The notes beneath the pieces are model-generated. The model saw only the letters and a program-made list of their open reading frames with translations. It had not been told where the DNA came from and did no database searches. A program made the position numbers and the translations under genes. Positions 20,810 through 39,085 of a stretch of DNA of 64,000 nucleotides are shown here, one piece after another. Source of the stretch: Turnera subulata. Lineage: Eukaryota > Streptophyta > Magnoliopsida > Malpighiales > Passifloraceae. Location: the NCBI GenBank assembly GCA_028386065.3, contig JAKUCV010002753.1, forward strand, positions 333,287-397,286. Reading direction: 5' to 3'. How positions within the stretch are numbered: position 1 is the stretch's first letter; every line of letters starts with the position of its first letter.

Positions 20810-23800
20810 ATGGGTTTTGTCCTCTTGTTTTTCTTACTTTTCCTATCGGGGACATCAAAGGCCAAGGCTAACAAAGCAGAAGAAGATTGTCAGTTGACCC
20901 ACCAAAGAATACTGGGAAACATTGGTGCTGTAGTTGATCATGGCTCTCGTGTTGGTAAGGAGCAGAGAATAGCCATGGAGATGGCTGTTGAACATTTTTC
21001 TCGCTCAAGTGATTGCTCTAAGCGGTTGGCTTTGCACATCAAAGATTACAATGGGAATTTAGAAGGAGCAGCTTCATCTAGTAAGGCTTCTGTCTATTCT
21101 TCTAAAATGCTAATTTTATCAGCTCTTGTTCAATCTGCACAATCATGATAAACTAGAAACAAAATGATCTGATGTAGTCAACTGTCATGCTCGAAACAAC
21201 CAAGTAAGAAGCAATTTTTTGGCTTCAAAGTTTAAGGCCTAGCATAAGCTGCAATATTTCTTCAGCCTGAGACCTAGACCTTGGAATGCAGCAAGGGTCG
21301 GTTCTGGTTCAGCGGAGCATTCCATGTCAGGTTTTGAAAAAAATTATTTTGGGTAACATCCACAATCTAACCCGGAAAGATATTGACAAAGACATTAGGC
21401 CCTCAATCAAATCTTTGAGTTTTCTCATTTAAGACTTGTTATGCATTGAATTATTACCTACATTTTTTATTCGGTCAATGTCACTACTTGTAAAATAGAC
21501 AGAAGTTGTTAGGTGGACGGCGTGATTATGAGTTCTTTAAATCAGTCAGTATTTTGAAGAATCTTTAAACTAAGCGCATTGTTTGTTAAACATACAGTTC
21601 TACTGAATGGCTTGACTTTCTCAACTGAACTCTTACTACAACAACAAAAGAAATTCTTTTTTGCCGGGTTCCGCAGCAAAACCAACCCAGGAAAGCTATA
21701 GTATTAGAATTTCCATTAGAGTTTTTCCCGTGGTTAACACGGTTGGTCTACAGTTTGAATCAGATTAGGCAACAATAACAACCACACTTTTATAGTGACA
21801 ACTAAATATAACTTCTACCTATGAACAATACAAGCCATGAGACTATTACTGTTATAAACTACGGAATAGACCTGATATGATATCTTTGCAAACCATAAAC
21901 AGATAGTAAAGAACAACTAATGTAATTAGTCTCTTGATTAGAAGAAAAAGAATTAGAGTTGTAGCTGACCGAATTGTAAATGATACTGCTGCAGCAATTA
22001 ACCTTATTGATAGCAGAAAAGTGCACGCCTTGCTTGGGTCATTGACAGCTGAAGAAGCTGGTCTATTCTCCCAGATTGATAAAAACATCAAGGACATCGC
22101 CATCATATCCTTGACTTCACCTGCCAAAACTCCCCCTTTGATGGCACAACAATTACCGTATTTCGTTCAAATGAGTCACAGCATCGCCTTCCACATGCAA
22201 TGTGTAGCTTCCATTGTTGGTCATTTTGGGTGGAGAAAAGTTACAGCCATATACGAACATACTAATGGTTTCTCTGTTGATTCCGGAATATTAACACTTC
22301 TCTCTGAAAAGCTGAACTATATGAACTCGGGCATTGAACAACACTTGGCTTTTCCCCCCTTGAGTTCTCTGTCAGACCCAGAAATGACAATTGAACTAGA
22401 GCTTGACAAGCTAAGGAGTAAAAGCAACAGGGTCTTTGTTCTTGTGACGTCTTCTCTTGAATTTGCTATGATGCTCTTTAAAAAGGCAAAACAAAGGAAA
22501 ATGATGGAGAAAGGTTATGTGTGGATTATCACAGATGAGGTTGCTAGTCTTCTAAACTCTGTTGATCCTTCTGTTGTCGATAACATGGAAGGAGTAATTG
22601 GTTTCAGGACCAACTTTGAACGCAGCAGCAAGTCTTTCAAGCAGTTTAAAACTCGATTTCGAAGATATTATGAATCAAGATATCCAGCAGAAGAGGAATA
22701 TTCCAACCCAAGCATCTTTGCACTTCGTGCTTATGATGCGACTTTGGCCATTGCTCAAGCTTTGGAGAGATCACAGGGCAACATAACATCAAAGGAATTA
22801 GCCAAAGGCGTTCTATCCAGCAATTTTGAAGGTCTTAGTGGCAAGGTAAGATTTGAAAATGGTGAATTGTGGGAATCACCATCATTTCAGGTAATCAATG
22901 TCGTGGCTGAGAGCTATAGAGAGATGGCCTTGTGGTCTCCCAAGTTTGGTTTCTTCAAAATTCACAAGAAAGATATTGGAGCTGATGTAGGTACTGGCAA
23001 TTCTTCTTTGCAAGAATTTGGGCCAATATTCTGGCCTGGTGGGCAGCAATCAGTTCCAAAAGGGTGGGAAATTTCTTATGCAGAGAAGTACCTGAGGATA
23101 GGGGTTCCTGCCACAGGTGCTTTTCATCAGTTTGTAAGAGTGGTTTCAGACCAATCACAGAATGAAACTTACATTACAGGATTCTCAATCAACGTATTTG
23201 AAGCAGTTGTGAAGCGCTTGCCTTACAGTTTGCCTTATGTTTTGGTTCCATTCTATGGAACATATGATGAAATGGTAGCACAAGTTTATCACAAGGTCAT
23301 AGTTGTTTTCCTTCCCACTACGGATGCAAAATTTCAATACAGAATGTCATGAAGCTTCACATTGACACTTCAAAGTAAAAAAAAATTGACCTTGTCTCTA
23401 CTGCCTAACATTTGCTATTTCATATGAACAACAGGACTTGGATGCAGCTGTGGGGGACACTGAAATAATGGCAGATAGATTTCTTTATGCAGGATTTTCG
23501 CAGCCATATATTGATTCAGGCCTTGTCATGGTAGTAACTGAGAAATCTGAAAAGTCCAAATCAACATGGATGCTGAAGACTTTCACCCCAAAAATGTGGC
23601 TACTAATGGCAACAATGCATTTGTTCATAGGATCTGTTGTGTGGCTGATAGAACGCCGCCACAACGCTGAATTTGAGGGGATTGGAGCTATGCTTTGGTT
23701 TTCTGTCACTGTTATATTCTCCGCACAAAGTAAGTACTACAAGTGTTGAAACATCATTCACATGAAAGTTCATCTGATGGGGGTGACTTAAAGAGAATTA

Positions 23801-24727
23801 AAAAGGAAAACTTGACACTCTCTGTTTGCTCAAGCTTCTATTTGCTTTGTCCTTTGGCATATGCAGGAGAACAAGTAAAAAGCAATTTGGCTCGACTGGT
23901 GCTGACACCATGGTTGTTCGTGATTCTTATAATAGTGACAAGTTTCACCGCTAGTCTTACTTCCACAATGACTCTATCGCGGATCCAGCCATCCATTCTT
24001 GATATCCAAACCCTAAAGAACACAAATGCACCAGTTGGATGTAATGGCAACTCCTTTATTTTAAGATATTTGACTAACGTTCTGCTTTTCAAGCCAGAGA
24101 ATATCAGGAGCATTAGTTCGATAAATGACTACCCGGAAGCCTTTGAATCCGGAGATATAAAGGCAGCATTCTTTGTGGAGCCGCATGCAAAGGTCTTCCT
24201 AGGAAAATACTGCAAGGGCTACACTAAAGCAGGACCTACCTTCAAACTAGGCGGTTTTGGCTTTGTACAGTGCTACTTCCATCCTCTGTGTTTTCTTTCA
24301 GAATTTTCTCACAAAAATGGATCTAACCTTTAGTTTTTTGGGCTTATAATGATCTCAGGTTTTCCCCAAGGATTCTCCCTTGCTTTTCGACATCTCGGAG
24401 GGTATCCTGAAACTGACAGAGAGTGGAGAACTTAGAAGATTGGAAGAAGAGCTGCTTTCTGCTTCCGATTGCTCCTCTTCAAGTGATGACACCGGTACTG
24501 ACACTTCAAGTTTAGGTGTTGAACCTTTTGCAGGCCTATTTTTGTTATCAGGTAGCTTTGCAGCCTGTGGATTTCTGGTTGTGATTGTGAACATCTGGAG
24601 GAACCTGCACATCCTGAACTGCATTCAAGCATGGTTGACTGGAAGAGGAATCTGGAGATGGTCAAGTTCTATCATTGCCAAAAAAAATAACCAGATAGAG
24701 AGAGTTAATGACATGGAGCAAGGTTAA
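20810..24727 (+). CDS. GLR: Glutamate receptor-like channel (GLR, clade-2-like), second tandem copy
   Basis: Intact paralogue of the gene at 16359-19894. Start chosen at ATG 20810, where [14 protein letters not shown] gives a signal peptide; the upstream open frame lacks an ATG. Exons: 20810-21080, 21995-23295, 23435-23729, 23867-24264, 24359-24727, all with GT-AG introns; 877 residues. Amino-terminal binding domain in exon 2 ([20 protein letters not shown]..., [11 protein letters not shown]), S1 ([23 protein letters not shown]), M1, pore ([13 protein letters not shown]), M3 ([12 protein letters not shown]), S2 and M4 ([16 protein letters not shown]). Exons 1-4 have the same lengths as in copy one (271, 1301, 295, 398); the last exon is shorter (369 vs 438), so the cytosolic tails differ. 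Intron 1 is longer (914 bp vs 495). Origin by tandem duplication is clear. Confidence 0.93.
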
Positions 24728-26226
24728 TCTCTGGACTAAACTGCCTAATGCTTACTTCCAGCAGAGCTAGCTAGTATAGTATATATATACAGTCTTTTAC
24801 GCTGTACACTACTGCATTCCTTATCCCCTGAACATATATATTCTCCTCACTAGAGTATCAAACCAAGATTCCCTCCGGGAGGATAATGTATATATGTGGT
24901 GCCACCGTAGATGATTCGTCAATTGTATGTTGACCTTTAATAAATTACCAGGAATCCAAAGGAACACTTTTGCACTTGGAAAAAAATATGTTCCTTTATT
25001 GCAAATAAATTTAATTCAACTGCTGGTAGTAAATTAGGATCTGAATTTACGTTGAAACTAAACATTCAATGTTTGGTAAAATTCATTGTCAATTACTGGT
25101 AATAACTCAGCCATAAATGAACTTATTCTCTTTTTCATTAGTAATAATAATTCATTGGTTTCAGCTCAAGTTACACCTAATTTAAAAGATCAGAAGTCAT
25201 ATCTGGCAGAAGTTCTTTGGAGGATTGAATTTATTTTCCTCCAAAACCCCGACCAGCCTCGAAAACGATCTAGTTAAAGGCCCCGCAGATTAAGCCATGG
25301 AAAATTCTCACCGACAACCGCGTGCACGTGCCATGCTGTGGTAAAACTAACTCGGGATTAGCCGGGCCCCCAGTCCGTTGTCCAAGATCAGGCCCATGAC
25401 CGTACCCAATGGACCCGAGCCCCCCAATCCGTAAACCTCACGCTTCAAAACTTTTGTCACAAAAACGTGACACCTCATCACCCCGCCCCCCAGAAGAAGA
25501 ACCAGTGGACCACGAAAATCCCATGACTTCCGTCCCCGAAACCGTCGGTTAAGTTAAAAACTTTACAAGAAGTACTAGTACTAGCAGTAGAATATATAGA
25601 AATTCTAGATCTCGAACCCCAGAGTACCAACAACACGCACCACCATGGCGCCTAACCATCATTCCACCGTTGAAACTTGAAAAGAACAAAAAAAAATCTC
25701 TTCCCCCCCCCCCCAACCAACCCGTACACTCTCCTCCATTTCTCACCAGAAGCACGTGCACTACACCGCCCAATCACATCGGCCTCCAGCTGGCCTCACA
25801 CGTGGGGCGTGCACACCACGCTCTATCTATAAAGCCCGTCCAGCTCCAATGTATCTGCCGCCGACACCACTCCAGGGTCTACGCAGATAAGGAAGGCCCG
25901 GAATTAGTTGTGCGTGTCTAATCCACCTCCCTCTCTCTCTCTCTGCTTCTTCCCCTTCTCTTCACTTTTGTTTGCTTGTGTTTTGTTTTCTCCTGCTGTT
26001 AAAAAGCTGGAAAATAACTATTTAAATAATCCCAAAATGCTTCAAAGATTCCAGTTCATGCGAGGAAATCGATGGCGTTGATCACACTCCATTCCCGATA
26101 AAAAGAAAAATAATAAGAATCTAATCAAATAAGCCAAACAATAACAGGCCAGGCCAGCTCCTCCTTTTTTCTTTTTCCATTATTATTATTATTTCTTTTC
26201 TTTTTCTTCAAGCTCTCTCTCCTCCT
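24728..26226. other. Intergenic: 3' flank of GLR and upstream region of NDR kinase gene
   Basis: No coding family recognised. Pyrimidine-rich stretches near 25690-25740 and 25930-25965 and A/T runs are the only structure seen. Confidence 0.6.
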
Positions 26227-26235
26227 TATATATAT
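26227..26235 (+). promoter_or_regulatory. Possible TATA box of NDR kinase gene
   Basis: TATATATAT preceded by a C/T-rich stretch, about 200 bp upstream of the ATG. Inference from position and sequence. Confidence 0.4.
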
Positions 26236-26373
26236 TGAAACCGTGACAGTTCATCCATTTCTTTTCTCCAACTCTGACTGTACACACACACACCTGGCCT
26301 CGATAGATCTCTCTTTTAACTACACTGACACCGAAGCTTCTCCCTCCACCGCCAATCCTCCTCCCTCCCCCGT

Positions 26374-26388
26374 ATGAGCGTCTGTTGA
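26374..26388 (+). promoter_or_regulatory. Short upstream ORF in NDR kinase leader
   Basis: ATG AGC GTC TGT TGA, a four-codon uORF ending 43 bases before the main ATG at 26432. If transcription starts near the TATA box it lies in the 5' UTR and could lower translation of the kinase. Confidence 0.4.
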
Positions 26389-26431
26389 TTTGTTTTGATC
26401 TGTGATATTATTATTTTCCTTCTCGCAAAAA

Positions 26432-31603
<5,172 letters not shown>

Positions 31604-34398
31604 ATCCAATTCCTGCTTTGCTTCTATTTGCACTACTTTATGGTACTTTCAACTTTAAGTACATTCCACAAAAGAAAGAACAATCTGGAATCGGACTGTC
31701 AAGCTTTGCCAAGCGAAGGCATGAACAAGACATTGCCCCGAGAGTTGCTGCAATTTATGACCCTCTTCTTTTGCTTGTGCGGAATGTGTTGGTATCATAC
31801 TGCAAAGGCCAGTAAATAGTTCATTTAAAACTGCAACTGCAAATTTTTTGGGGAAACTCATGGTTCTTTGACACCTGTCACGGTTAGGCATGCTAAAGCA
31901 ATTCTTGATCATATTTTTGTGTTGATGTTAAATTGTTCATAGGTGATGAGTTGATGCAATTTGTATATTGGAGCGAACAAACCTTTGCTGTAGTTTTTAT
32001 TGACGTGATTGAAAGTTTTGGAATTTGTTCTGAAGAGATCAAAATAAGATCCTATTTCCGGAATCACGGAAGCCGTTGGAATGTGATTTAGCTGAGAGGC
32101 ACACCATTAATTGCACAAAAGTATATATGCCCAATGGTCAAGGCATCTTGCGAATCATTCTATATGCCCATATGCAATGTGCTGAATACAGCAGAATATG
32201 ACCTTTTCCCTGCCTGCCTGCCTGCAAGTAGAACCTCGTTTTCATCAATTGTTGCTACCGGGTGGGCAATTATATCCTACACATCTTATATACGCTTAAT
32301 GCCGGCCTAGTAGAATAGAATATTATCTATTTTCTACAGATGTAACAAGGACATGAAAATATTCGGACCTACTTTGTTCCGGATCTATGTATGTTAAAAA
32401 AACACAAAATTTGATAGCATACTGTTTTCTTTTTTTAAATTTTCATCCAATATTTAGAATTTTGCCCCACACATCTAGTTGTTGGTGGGTAAGTATCTTA
32501 ATAGAGATTTTTGCATACAATTGTTTTCTTTTTTCTTGAAATATCTGAGTTGTGAAGTGATCGGGAAGTTACATGTTCGTGGTTGCAAAAGCTGAGCATC
32601 ATTCTACCTCGTATACCCGTGAAGCAAACGACAAAAACTTAGTCCTACCTTTTCTTTTAAAAATAGGATTTGGGTTGGACGGGAACCAAACTAACAATAT
32701 CCCCAGCCTGGTAGGTGGTGATTTTTATAATATCCTACCATATCCTATCTTATTCTATTGCTATCTCTAGTCACGGAGATATTTCTATAATATCTTCGGA
32801 TATTTTTCTAAGAATTAATATCATTGGATATTCCCATAATATCATAGGTCTCTACCACCAGCATAATGCCAGGATATAACTTGCCCGGAGGGATGAATAC
32901 CGCTAATGTGTTTTTTTTTTTTTTCGAAACCGCTAATGTGTTTTTATTGGACGGTAAAAATGTCATTGGATATTTTTGGTTCGACAGACACATAAGTTGT
33001 TTTCATTTCCACAAGAAACCGTGCACGTACAACCAAATACTAAGTTACGAGAAAGACATCCGAGAGTTTAGAGGCTACCCCAACAGAATATAGGTAAAAC
33101 AAAACAACACAGTAAGTTTATCCATGTACTACTTTGAACTGCAGTGGCGGACCCAAGCAACACTGCCAGTGCAATGGGTCCGGTCGACGGCTAATCATGA
33201 TCTTCTTCTCTTCATAGTTGACTTTCCTTCCAAAATGAGGCGAAATGATTTCAAGATACGCAAAAAAGAGACAAATATCCTATCGGTCTTGCAGCTGTTC
33301 TCATGACCACCCAATAAGCTCAATTATACTTCTGGCCCCTCAGTCCTACTAATATATATACTAACATACGCATAAATTTCCTAGCTACAGCTAGCAACGG
33401 AGTGTTCCGTAGTATTTGTTTAAATATACATTGGCTACAGGCACTTAATAATCAAGCTCCCATTTCTTGCATTTTGGATTCAAGTTGGAAGAACGTACTC
33501 TAGTAATGAGTATTTAAGTGGATCTGTGGATATAATATTACATCAGGCATCATCATAGAGTACTAAGTTCACATCCTCTCTACCAACTTTAGTGCAATTT
33601 TTACAATTGGAGTGATTATGATGCAATCATATGAATTACTCTATTATACATTTATTTTAAATTCTTAATGCTCTAAATTTGTATATATGTATACATATAT
33701 GTCAAATTTCAAGAAATCTGAATGCATGATACATCTAAAAAGTGTAAAGTGTTAGTGTTGGGTTGTTTCTCAACAAAAAAAAAAAAAATGTCGATTACCA
33801 TGTGGCTTGAATCTAAATGCATTTGTGACATTTTAGTGACCATAAAAGTATTCTTAAGTTGTTATAACCCCTAGGACCAGTATATATACCGATTCTCAAA
33901 CTCCAAACAATTAAACCTTGCTTCTTTTAATTTTTTGCCGAATTCATGAATTGACATGTGCTTTTTTTTCCCTTTTGCACATGATTATTCTATTCTTCAG
34001 CTTGTCACATGCATTTTCTACTCCCGAATATTTCTCCAAAAATCAACCGTCAACTTAAAAACGTTGCTCCGTATTTGAAGCCGAAATCCAATTTATGCAT
34101 TCTCAATCCGCATCAGCATATCTCTCTCTCACACTCTCATATCGATACATTTTTTTTTCCAATGCTTTCTTCCATTTTTTAAAAAATTTGTAGGATATCA
34201 ATTATTCTAAATATTTATTACTATCTCACAGCGTAATTTCATATAAAAATTGTCTAAAACACACCTACGATGAACCCAATGTATAATATTAGAATGACAA
34301 ACACATGCTTAAAACTAAGATAATCCCAAAGGCACACCTCCAGTTAAAAATAGCGCGGGAAGCGGGCAACAGTAAGTCAGTAACAGAGGGGAAAGAGT
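31604..34398. other. Intergenic between NDR kinase and COR27/28-like gene
   Basis: 3' UTR of the kinase gene, then AT-rich sequence. A short GCTAATGTGTTTTT duplication sits at about 32903-32946. No further gene or complete transposon recognised. Confidence 0.6.
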
Positions 34399-34406
34399 AA
34401 ATATCT
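34399..34406 (+). promoter_or_regulatory. Evening-element-like site (AAATATCT)
   Basis: AAATATCT preceded by T, one mismatch from the nine-base evening element AAAATATCT, in the promoter of the COR27/28-like gene. Confidence 0.4.
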
Positions 34407-34473
34407 CAAAAAAAAAAACCCAACCCTGCCACCTCAGCATTTCCCGCACCTAAAGGTCAAGACACGAACCTAA

Positions 34474-34482
34474 AGATATTTT
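34474..34482 (-). promoter_or_regulatory. Evening element (reverse orientation)
   Basis: AGATATTTT on plus, i.e. AAAATATCT on minus, an exact evening element about 400 bp upstream of the ATG at 34884. Evening elements are bound by CCA1/LHY/RVE clock MYBs. Confidence 0.65.
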
Positions 34483-34516
34483 TTTTTCCCTCCCCGGAGC
34501 TATCCAAGCGGAAACC

Positions 34517-34525
34517 AAAATATCT
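34517..34525 (+). promoter_or_regulatory. Evening element
   Basis: Exact AAAATATCT, 35 bp from the reverse copy at 34474. Paired evening elements fit clock- and cold-controlled expression of the COR27/28-like gene. Confidence 0.65.
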
Positions 34526-34584
34526 GCTGGCTACAACTAAAACAAAACCCCCCGGGCAATGACGTGGCGGGATACTAACCCATG

Positions 34585-34592
34585 ACACGTGT
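34585..34592 (+). promoter_or_regulatory. G-box / ABRE
   Basis: ACACGTGT, with a second ACGTGG at 34562-34567. Such sites bind bZIP and bHLH factors (HY5, PIF, ABF). Confidence 0.6.
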
Positions 34593-34883
34593 AAAAGCGG
34601 TGACAACTGTACCCTTCTTTTTGTCCCCAACGCCCTTCCCTTTCCAATTTCACCACATTTTTTTTTTGTTTCTCTTCTTAGTCTTTCCTTTCTCCCGATT
34701 TTCACTCTCCGTCTCCTTCTCTCTCTCTCTCTCTCTCTATCTAAGATTTGTTAAATTTTGTTTTGTGTTTCACTAAACAATTCCAGTTTACTCTTTTTAT
34801 CAGTTTCGAAAAATCCTCTCTAAAAAAACCCAAGAGAATTAGATATCGCCTTTCTCTTTTTTTTTTTTGTTGTGTTTAGACAA

Positions 34884-37512
34884 ATGGAAGACTATAGAGG
34901 AAGTGAAACTCGGTCGAGCTCCACCTCGGACACGTCTGGGTTGACTGGTGGCGAGTCCGGCGAGTTAACCCACCAGGTATGCATGTCCTCGTATTTGTGT
35001 TTACTTTTCATTGATTTCTCTTTTTTTTTTTTTTCCTTTTTCTGGTCTTTTAATCTTGCGAAAGGAGAAATATGCTTGGTGTTCAATATTTTATGATCTC
35101 TCTACGGAGTTGAATTTGGTTTTTTAGGCGAAGAATTAAGAGCTATTCCTTTTTTTATCTGTGTTTTAAGAGACGATATACTTTTTATCTTGTTGTTTAC
35201 TTCATTTTACTAGACCTTAATTCGTTTAAAACACAATTGAAAACTTGATACTATTATTTTTTTATGAGATATTTTGCATACATGAATTTTTGTTTTATAA
35301 TAAAGGTACTGATAAATTAATGTCTATGTCGTGTTCACGTGTTAGACCTTGAGACCCTGGTGAAATTCTGTTAAGTAATTGCTTAAGTCTTAACCTTATC
35401 TGCTAGATCTTTTACTTTGTTTATTTTTCATTCTCTTTTTAGATCTTTTCTTCTTTTGTTTTTCTCCTGGGCAGTGGTGTGTTGCTGGAAAGTGTAGCAT
35501 TGTCTTACATTTTTAGGCTTCTTTGAAATTCTTAGTATGGCAGGTTCTTTTTCTTGTTCCGCTTCACCTATGAAGATGATGTTTAAGGCGAATCTTGTTC
35601 CTTACCCATGTATGGTTGTTCCCCAAAATATTCGGTTTAAAGTGCTGATGTATCACAGAATGCAAGTGATATTGTGTGTGCTGGCTGCAAGAATTTTTCT
35701 AACTGCTAGATCTTTTGTGTACACAAAAAACCCACATAAGCAAGGAACATAGTGGACCGAACTGGATGGACAATGCTGTTATTCCTCCTTATGGTTGCCG
35801 GATTCATTTCCCGCTTAATATTCATGTTCCCTTGCGTTGATTGTTCTTATTTGTTCTGATGTGAGTTGAGGTTTAGCATTTCGTGACTGTAAATTCTCCA
35901 CCTGATCTGAGTGTTCTCAATTGCTTTTTTGCTATCAGGATTCAGCAATGACAGAATCTATGTCCACCGAATGGACAAATGAGAAGCATAACCTTTATCT
36001 TAAATCTATGGAGGCATCTTTTGTGGACCAATTATATAATTCTATGGATCAGCTTGGTTGGCATCCCCAAAAGGAGCTCTCAGTTCCAAATTTGTCTCAG
36101 CAAGTCGGTTGCAATAAATGTACTTCGTCTGGTCAGGTTGAAATTTGATCTATTTTGGTTTCTTTGATTCCATTTCCAAATAGGAACATGCTTTTGCTCT
36201 TGTAAGTAGATACAAGTTTATATGCATCTCTTGATAATCTTTTCCTGTTATTTTCTCCCCTCATTTTATATTTATTCCAGTTTAAGGTTCTTCGAAATGG
36301 CTGCTGGCAGAAATTTGGTGCTCGAAATCCTGAATCACGAAGAGGCTCCGAGAATGAGTCCCGTCGTTTTTTGAGAAGTCCTTGGGTCCAGCACTTCAGG
36401 TCGGCAAGGCAGCCAGTAGTTAGGGCATCCCCCACCCCTCAAGATAATGCTACAGCATCCCAAAATCAACCAAACAATTCACATGGAAAGGAGGCGATGG
36501 AATGTGGATCACCTAGCAGAACCAAGCATTATCTTTCATGCAGTTCTTGCTCATGTCATATTGATGTGGTTGACTGCATAACAGGTACTCTCAGTTTATA
36601 TCTTGAATGTTTCCAAGGAAATATTTCTAATATTTTAGAGGAGTGAGTAAGAAATTTTTGCCCATTTTCTATTTTTCCTGGAGTTAGTTTATCTATAGGT
36701 GCAAGATATGCATAATTAAACAAGGATAAATATTTTCACCATAATGACATCAAATATCTTTGTTCATTTGTTATGGTCCTCATCTTCATTTGCTGGGTTC
36801 AGCACAAAGTATAAAGGAGCTAGACTAAGGAACATTTTAAAAGATGTCGTGCATAATTGAGAGATTCATATGTTGTGATTATAGATTACTTACAATTGCA
36901 AATTTGATTAGCTCAAGCAGTGCTAAGATTAGTGGCATATCAATTGTTTGAATGCTTCAAGCAACTTATTGTTGTTGTAAGTTGGCACTTTTAATTTATC
37001 TCGTTATTTGTTGTTTTAGAGATGTCTGATCAGAACTTTGTGGACGAGGATACGAAGGCTGAAACGACAAGCAGTACATGCAGCTCGAAAAGGATGAAAA
37101 CTCTGATGGCTGATGCTTCAAGTAGTGACCAGGTAATGTTGAAGCCTGATTTGTTACGTCGTTTTAGCGACTCGGTTCGGGAAAAACAAGACAAATAATA
37201 GCATCATTTTGTATCTCTCTCTTTTTCCTTTAACACCATGAGCTGCCTTGAAGCAACATCCTTTGGCCTGATAACACCCCTCATGTTGCAATTGGGCAAA
37301 TGAGCTTGTTGTATGGTTGATGTTTTGAAACCCAGAGTCCTCTAAATAGGGATGAGTAGATTAGTGATATCTCATGTTATTAGAAAAAGAAAAAGCATCT
37401 GCAGTCAGTCTTGATTTTGTCTTATTCTGATGTGCTCTAACAGGTGGTTCCCCATGGTAAGCCTTCTGTGACTGAAGATATCACAAGTAAGTGTAGATCT
37501 TCTTCCAGATGA
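34884..37512 (+). CDS. COR27/COR28-like cold- and clock-regulated protein
   Basis: Resembles the plant COLD-REGULATED 27/28 family, small nuclear proteins that repress evening clock genes and act with HY5/COP1 in light signalling. Exons: 34884-34976, 35939-36136, 36281-36584, 37020-37132, 37444-37512; 258 residues, close to family size. The diagnostic stretch is in exon 2: TEWTNEKHNLYL (41-52) followed by EASFVDQLY (56-64). The N-terminus is Ser/Thr-rich (RSSSTSDTSG); exon 3 is Arg/Ser-rich; there is no membrane segment. The last exon contains a strong donor-like GTAAGT (ATCACAAGTAAGT near 37487), so a longer, alternatively spliced C-terminus is possible. The promoter has two exact evening elements and a G-box, matching the family's known regulation. 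Family recognised from memory of motifs. Confidence 0.8.
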
Positions 37513-39085
37513 AGAACTAGCATTCGTACCTGGCAAATCATAAGTGTGGTAGGCTTGTTTCCTGGTTTCTAACCAATGAAGAAGAGACTGAAGAACTCTG
37601 ATTGTTTGCTAACCTATGGTAAAGACTGAAGGAGGACTGTCTTTTTCCTGGGAATGGGGGGAATGTGCTGGAATGGAAGGTTTTTGGGGTTTGTTTTGGA
37701 GTATTGTATTCAAGATTACAGCAAAGAATAACTGGCAGGGGAGTAATGGTACAACAGCTGGCACACCAGAAGGCAGAGGTCCGATTATGAGCATTTTATA
37801 TGTACATATAGATTATATTATCTATACATCTGGGATTCGATTGCTTGAGATGAGTTCCAAATTCTGCGTCATGTACAACTCAAAAGAGTACCTAAGCTAT
37901 GACGACCACCGTAGCACTCGTCGACTCCGACCAAAAATATTTTTGTAACATTTTCCCCTAAATTTTGTGTTGATTTAGATGTAGAAACGAGAAATTGAGA
38001 TTATAAATCTTTAGCAAGCATAGTTAATGATTTCTTGTCTAAATTCACAAGGGTTATATCCAAGGGTGCCAAATTTTGCAGACGGCATCATCCATCTACT
38101 CGAAAAATGATAGAGATTGTCAGATATTACCGATCGGAATCTACAAAGATGTTTCTCCGGTATATCTCCCATTGTTCACCTATATAAAAGGGCAGCAACC
38201 AACACACCCCAAACAAAAGGCAAAAGAACAACAAGCGAAGGAGACAAATTGGAATATTTAGCGCATAAAAATGGAAGGTATCTCCAAGCCCCCCAAATGC
38301 CAATTGTTCTATAAAGATGCGGCCACGTAAAAAATGAAAGGTATTCGAGAATAATATTGCTAAGGAACACATGTTACCTTTTTATTAAGGAACAAACACA
38401 TGTTGCCCTTGGCAAAAAAAAAAAAAAGAAAGAAAGAAGAAAGAAGAAGAAGAGAAACACATGTTCCCGACTATTATGGTAACCGATAGCCTACACGTCT
38501 CTGAAATATCGCTTGTCCGCCCTTGTTCTGGAGAGACGACTCCCCCCCCATTCTCAAAAACTGAAATCATGACCAAGTTTTGGTCCTTTTCTTCTCTTCT
38601 CACCTCGCCAAAATCAAGCAATTCACGTGTCCCTGTAGATAACACTGGGCCACCGGTCCACCGTTACTACCCTAACGAGCCACGTGGCACATTTTGCCTG
38701 GACCAGACTCCAACTCCCCCGTTTCTTTCCGTCTCCGGTAAGAAAATGACTCGCTTAAAAAATGAAAAAAACACACACAAAAACGTAGGATACATAAAAG
38801 AGAAGAAAAATTGACACAAGAATATACCGTCAAACTTGAATCACTAATTTGAAAAAAAAAAAAAAAATTAACAACAAAACCCAGCACGCACAAATCCTAG
38901 GGTCGCGGATTCGCGCCTTTGTTGCAAAGAACAGGTCATTTCCTCCTCTCCTTTTTCTCTCTGCGATTTCCTCGGGAGTCTAAATCCCAGCCCCTCTCTT
39001 CTCTATAGTTTCAACTCCTTCTTCCCCTATTTTTTTCTTTTTCCTGAAATCTCAAAACTAGGTCTCCAACCTCCCCCAATTTACA
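37513..39085. other. Intergenic: COR27/28-like 3' region and COQ10 promoter
   Basis: Contains a 110-codon open frame (37616-37948) with no family resemblance, probably 3' UTR. An A-rich run lies at 38407-38455. Nearer the COQ10 gene are TCACGTGTC (about 38623) and the palindrome at 38679. Confidence 0.5.
38679..38688. promoter_or_regulatory. Palindromic G-box upstream of COQ10
   Basis: GCCACGTGGC, a perfect ten-base palindrome around CACGTG, about 400 bp upstream of the COQ10 ATG, with another CACGTG about 55 bp before it. Confidence 0.5.

Noticed and set aside
37616..37948. 110-codon frame after the COR27/28-like gene
   Set aside because: Unrecognised composition, no splice link, likely 3' UTR.
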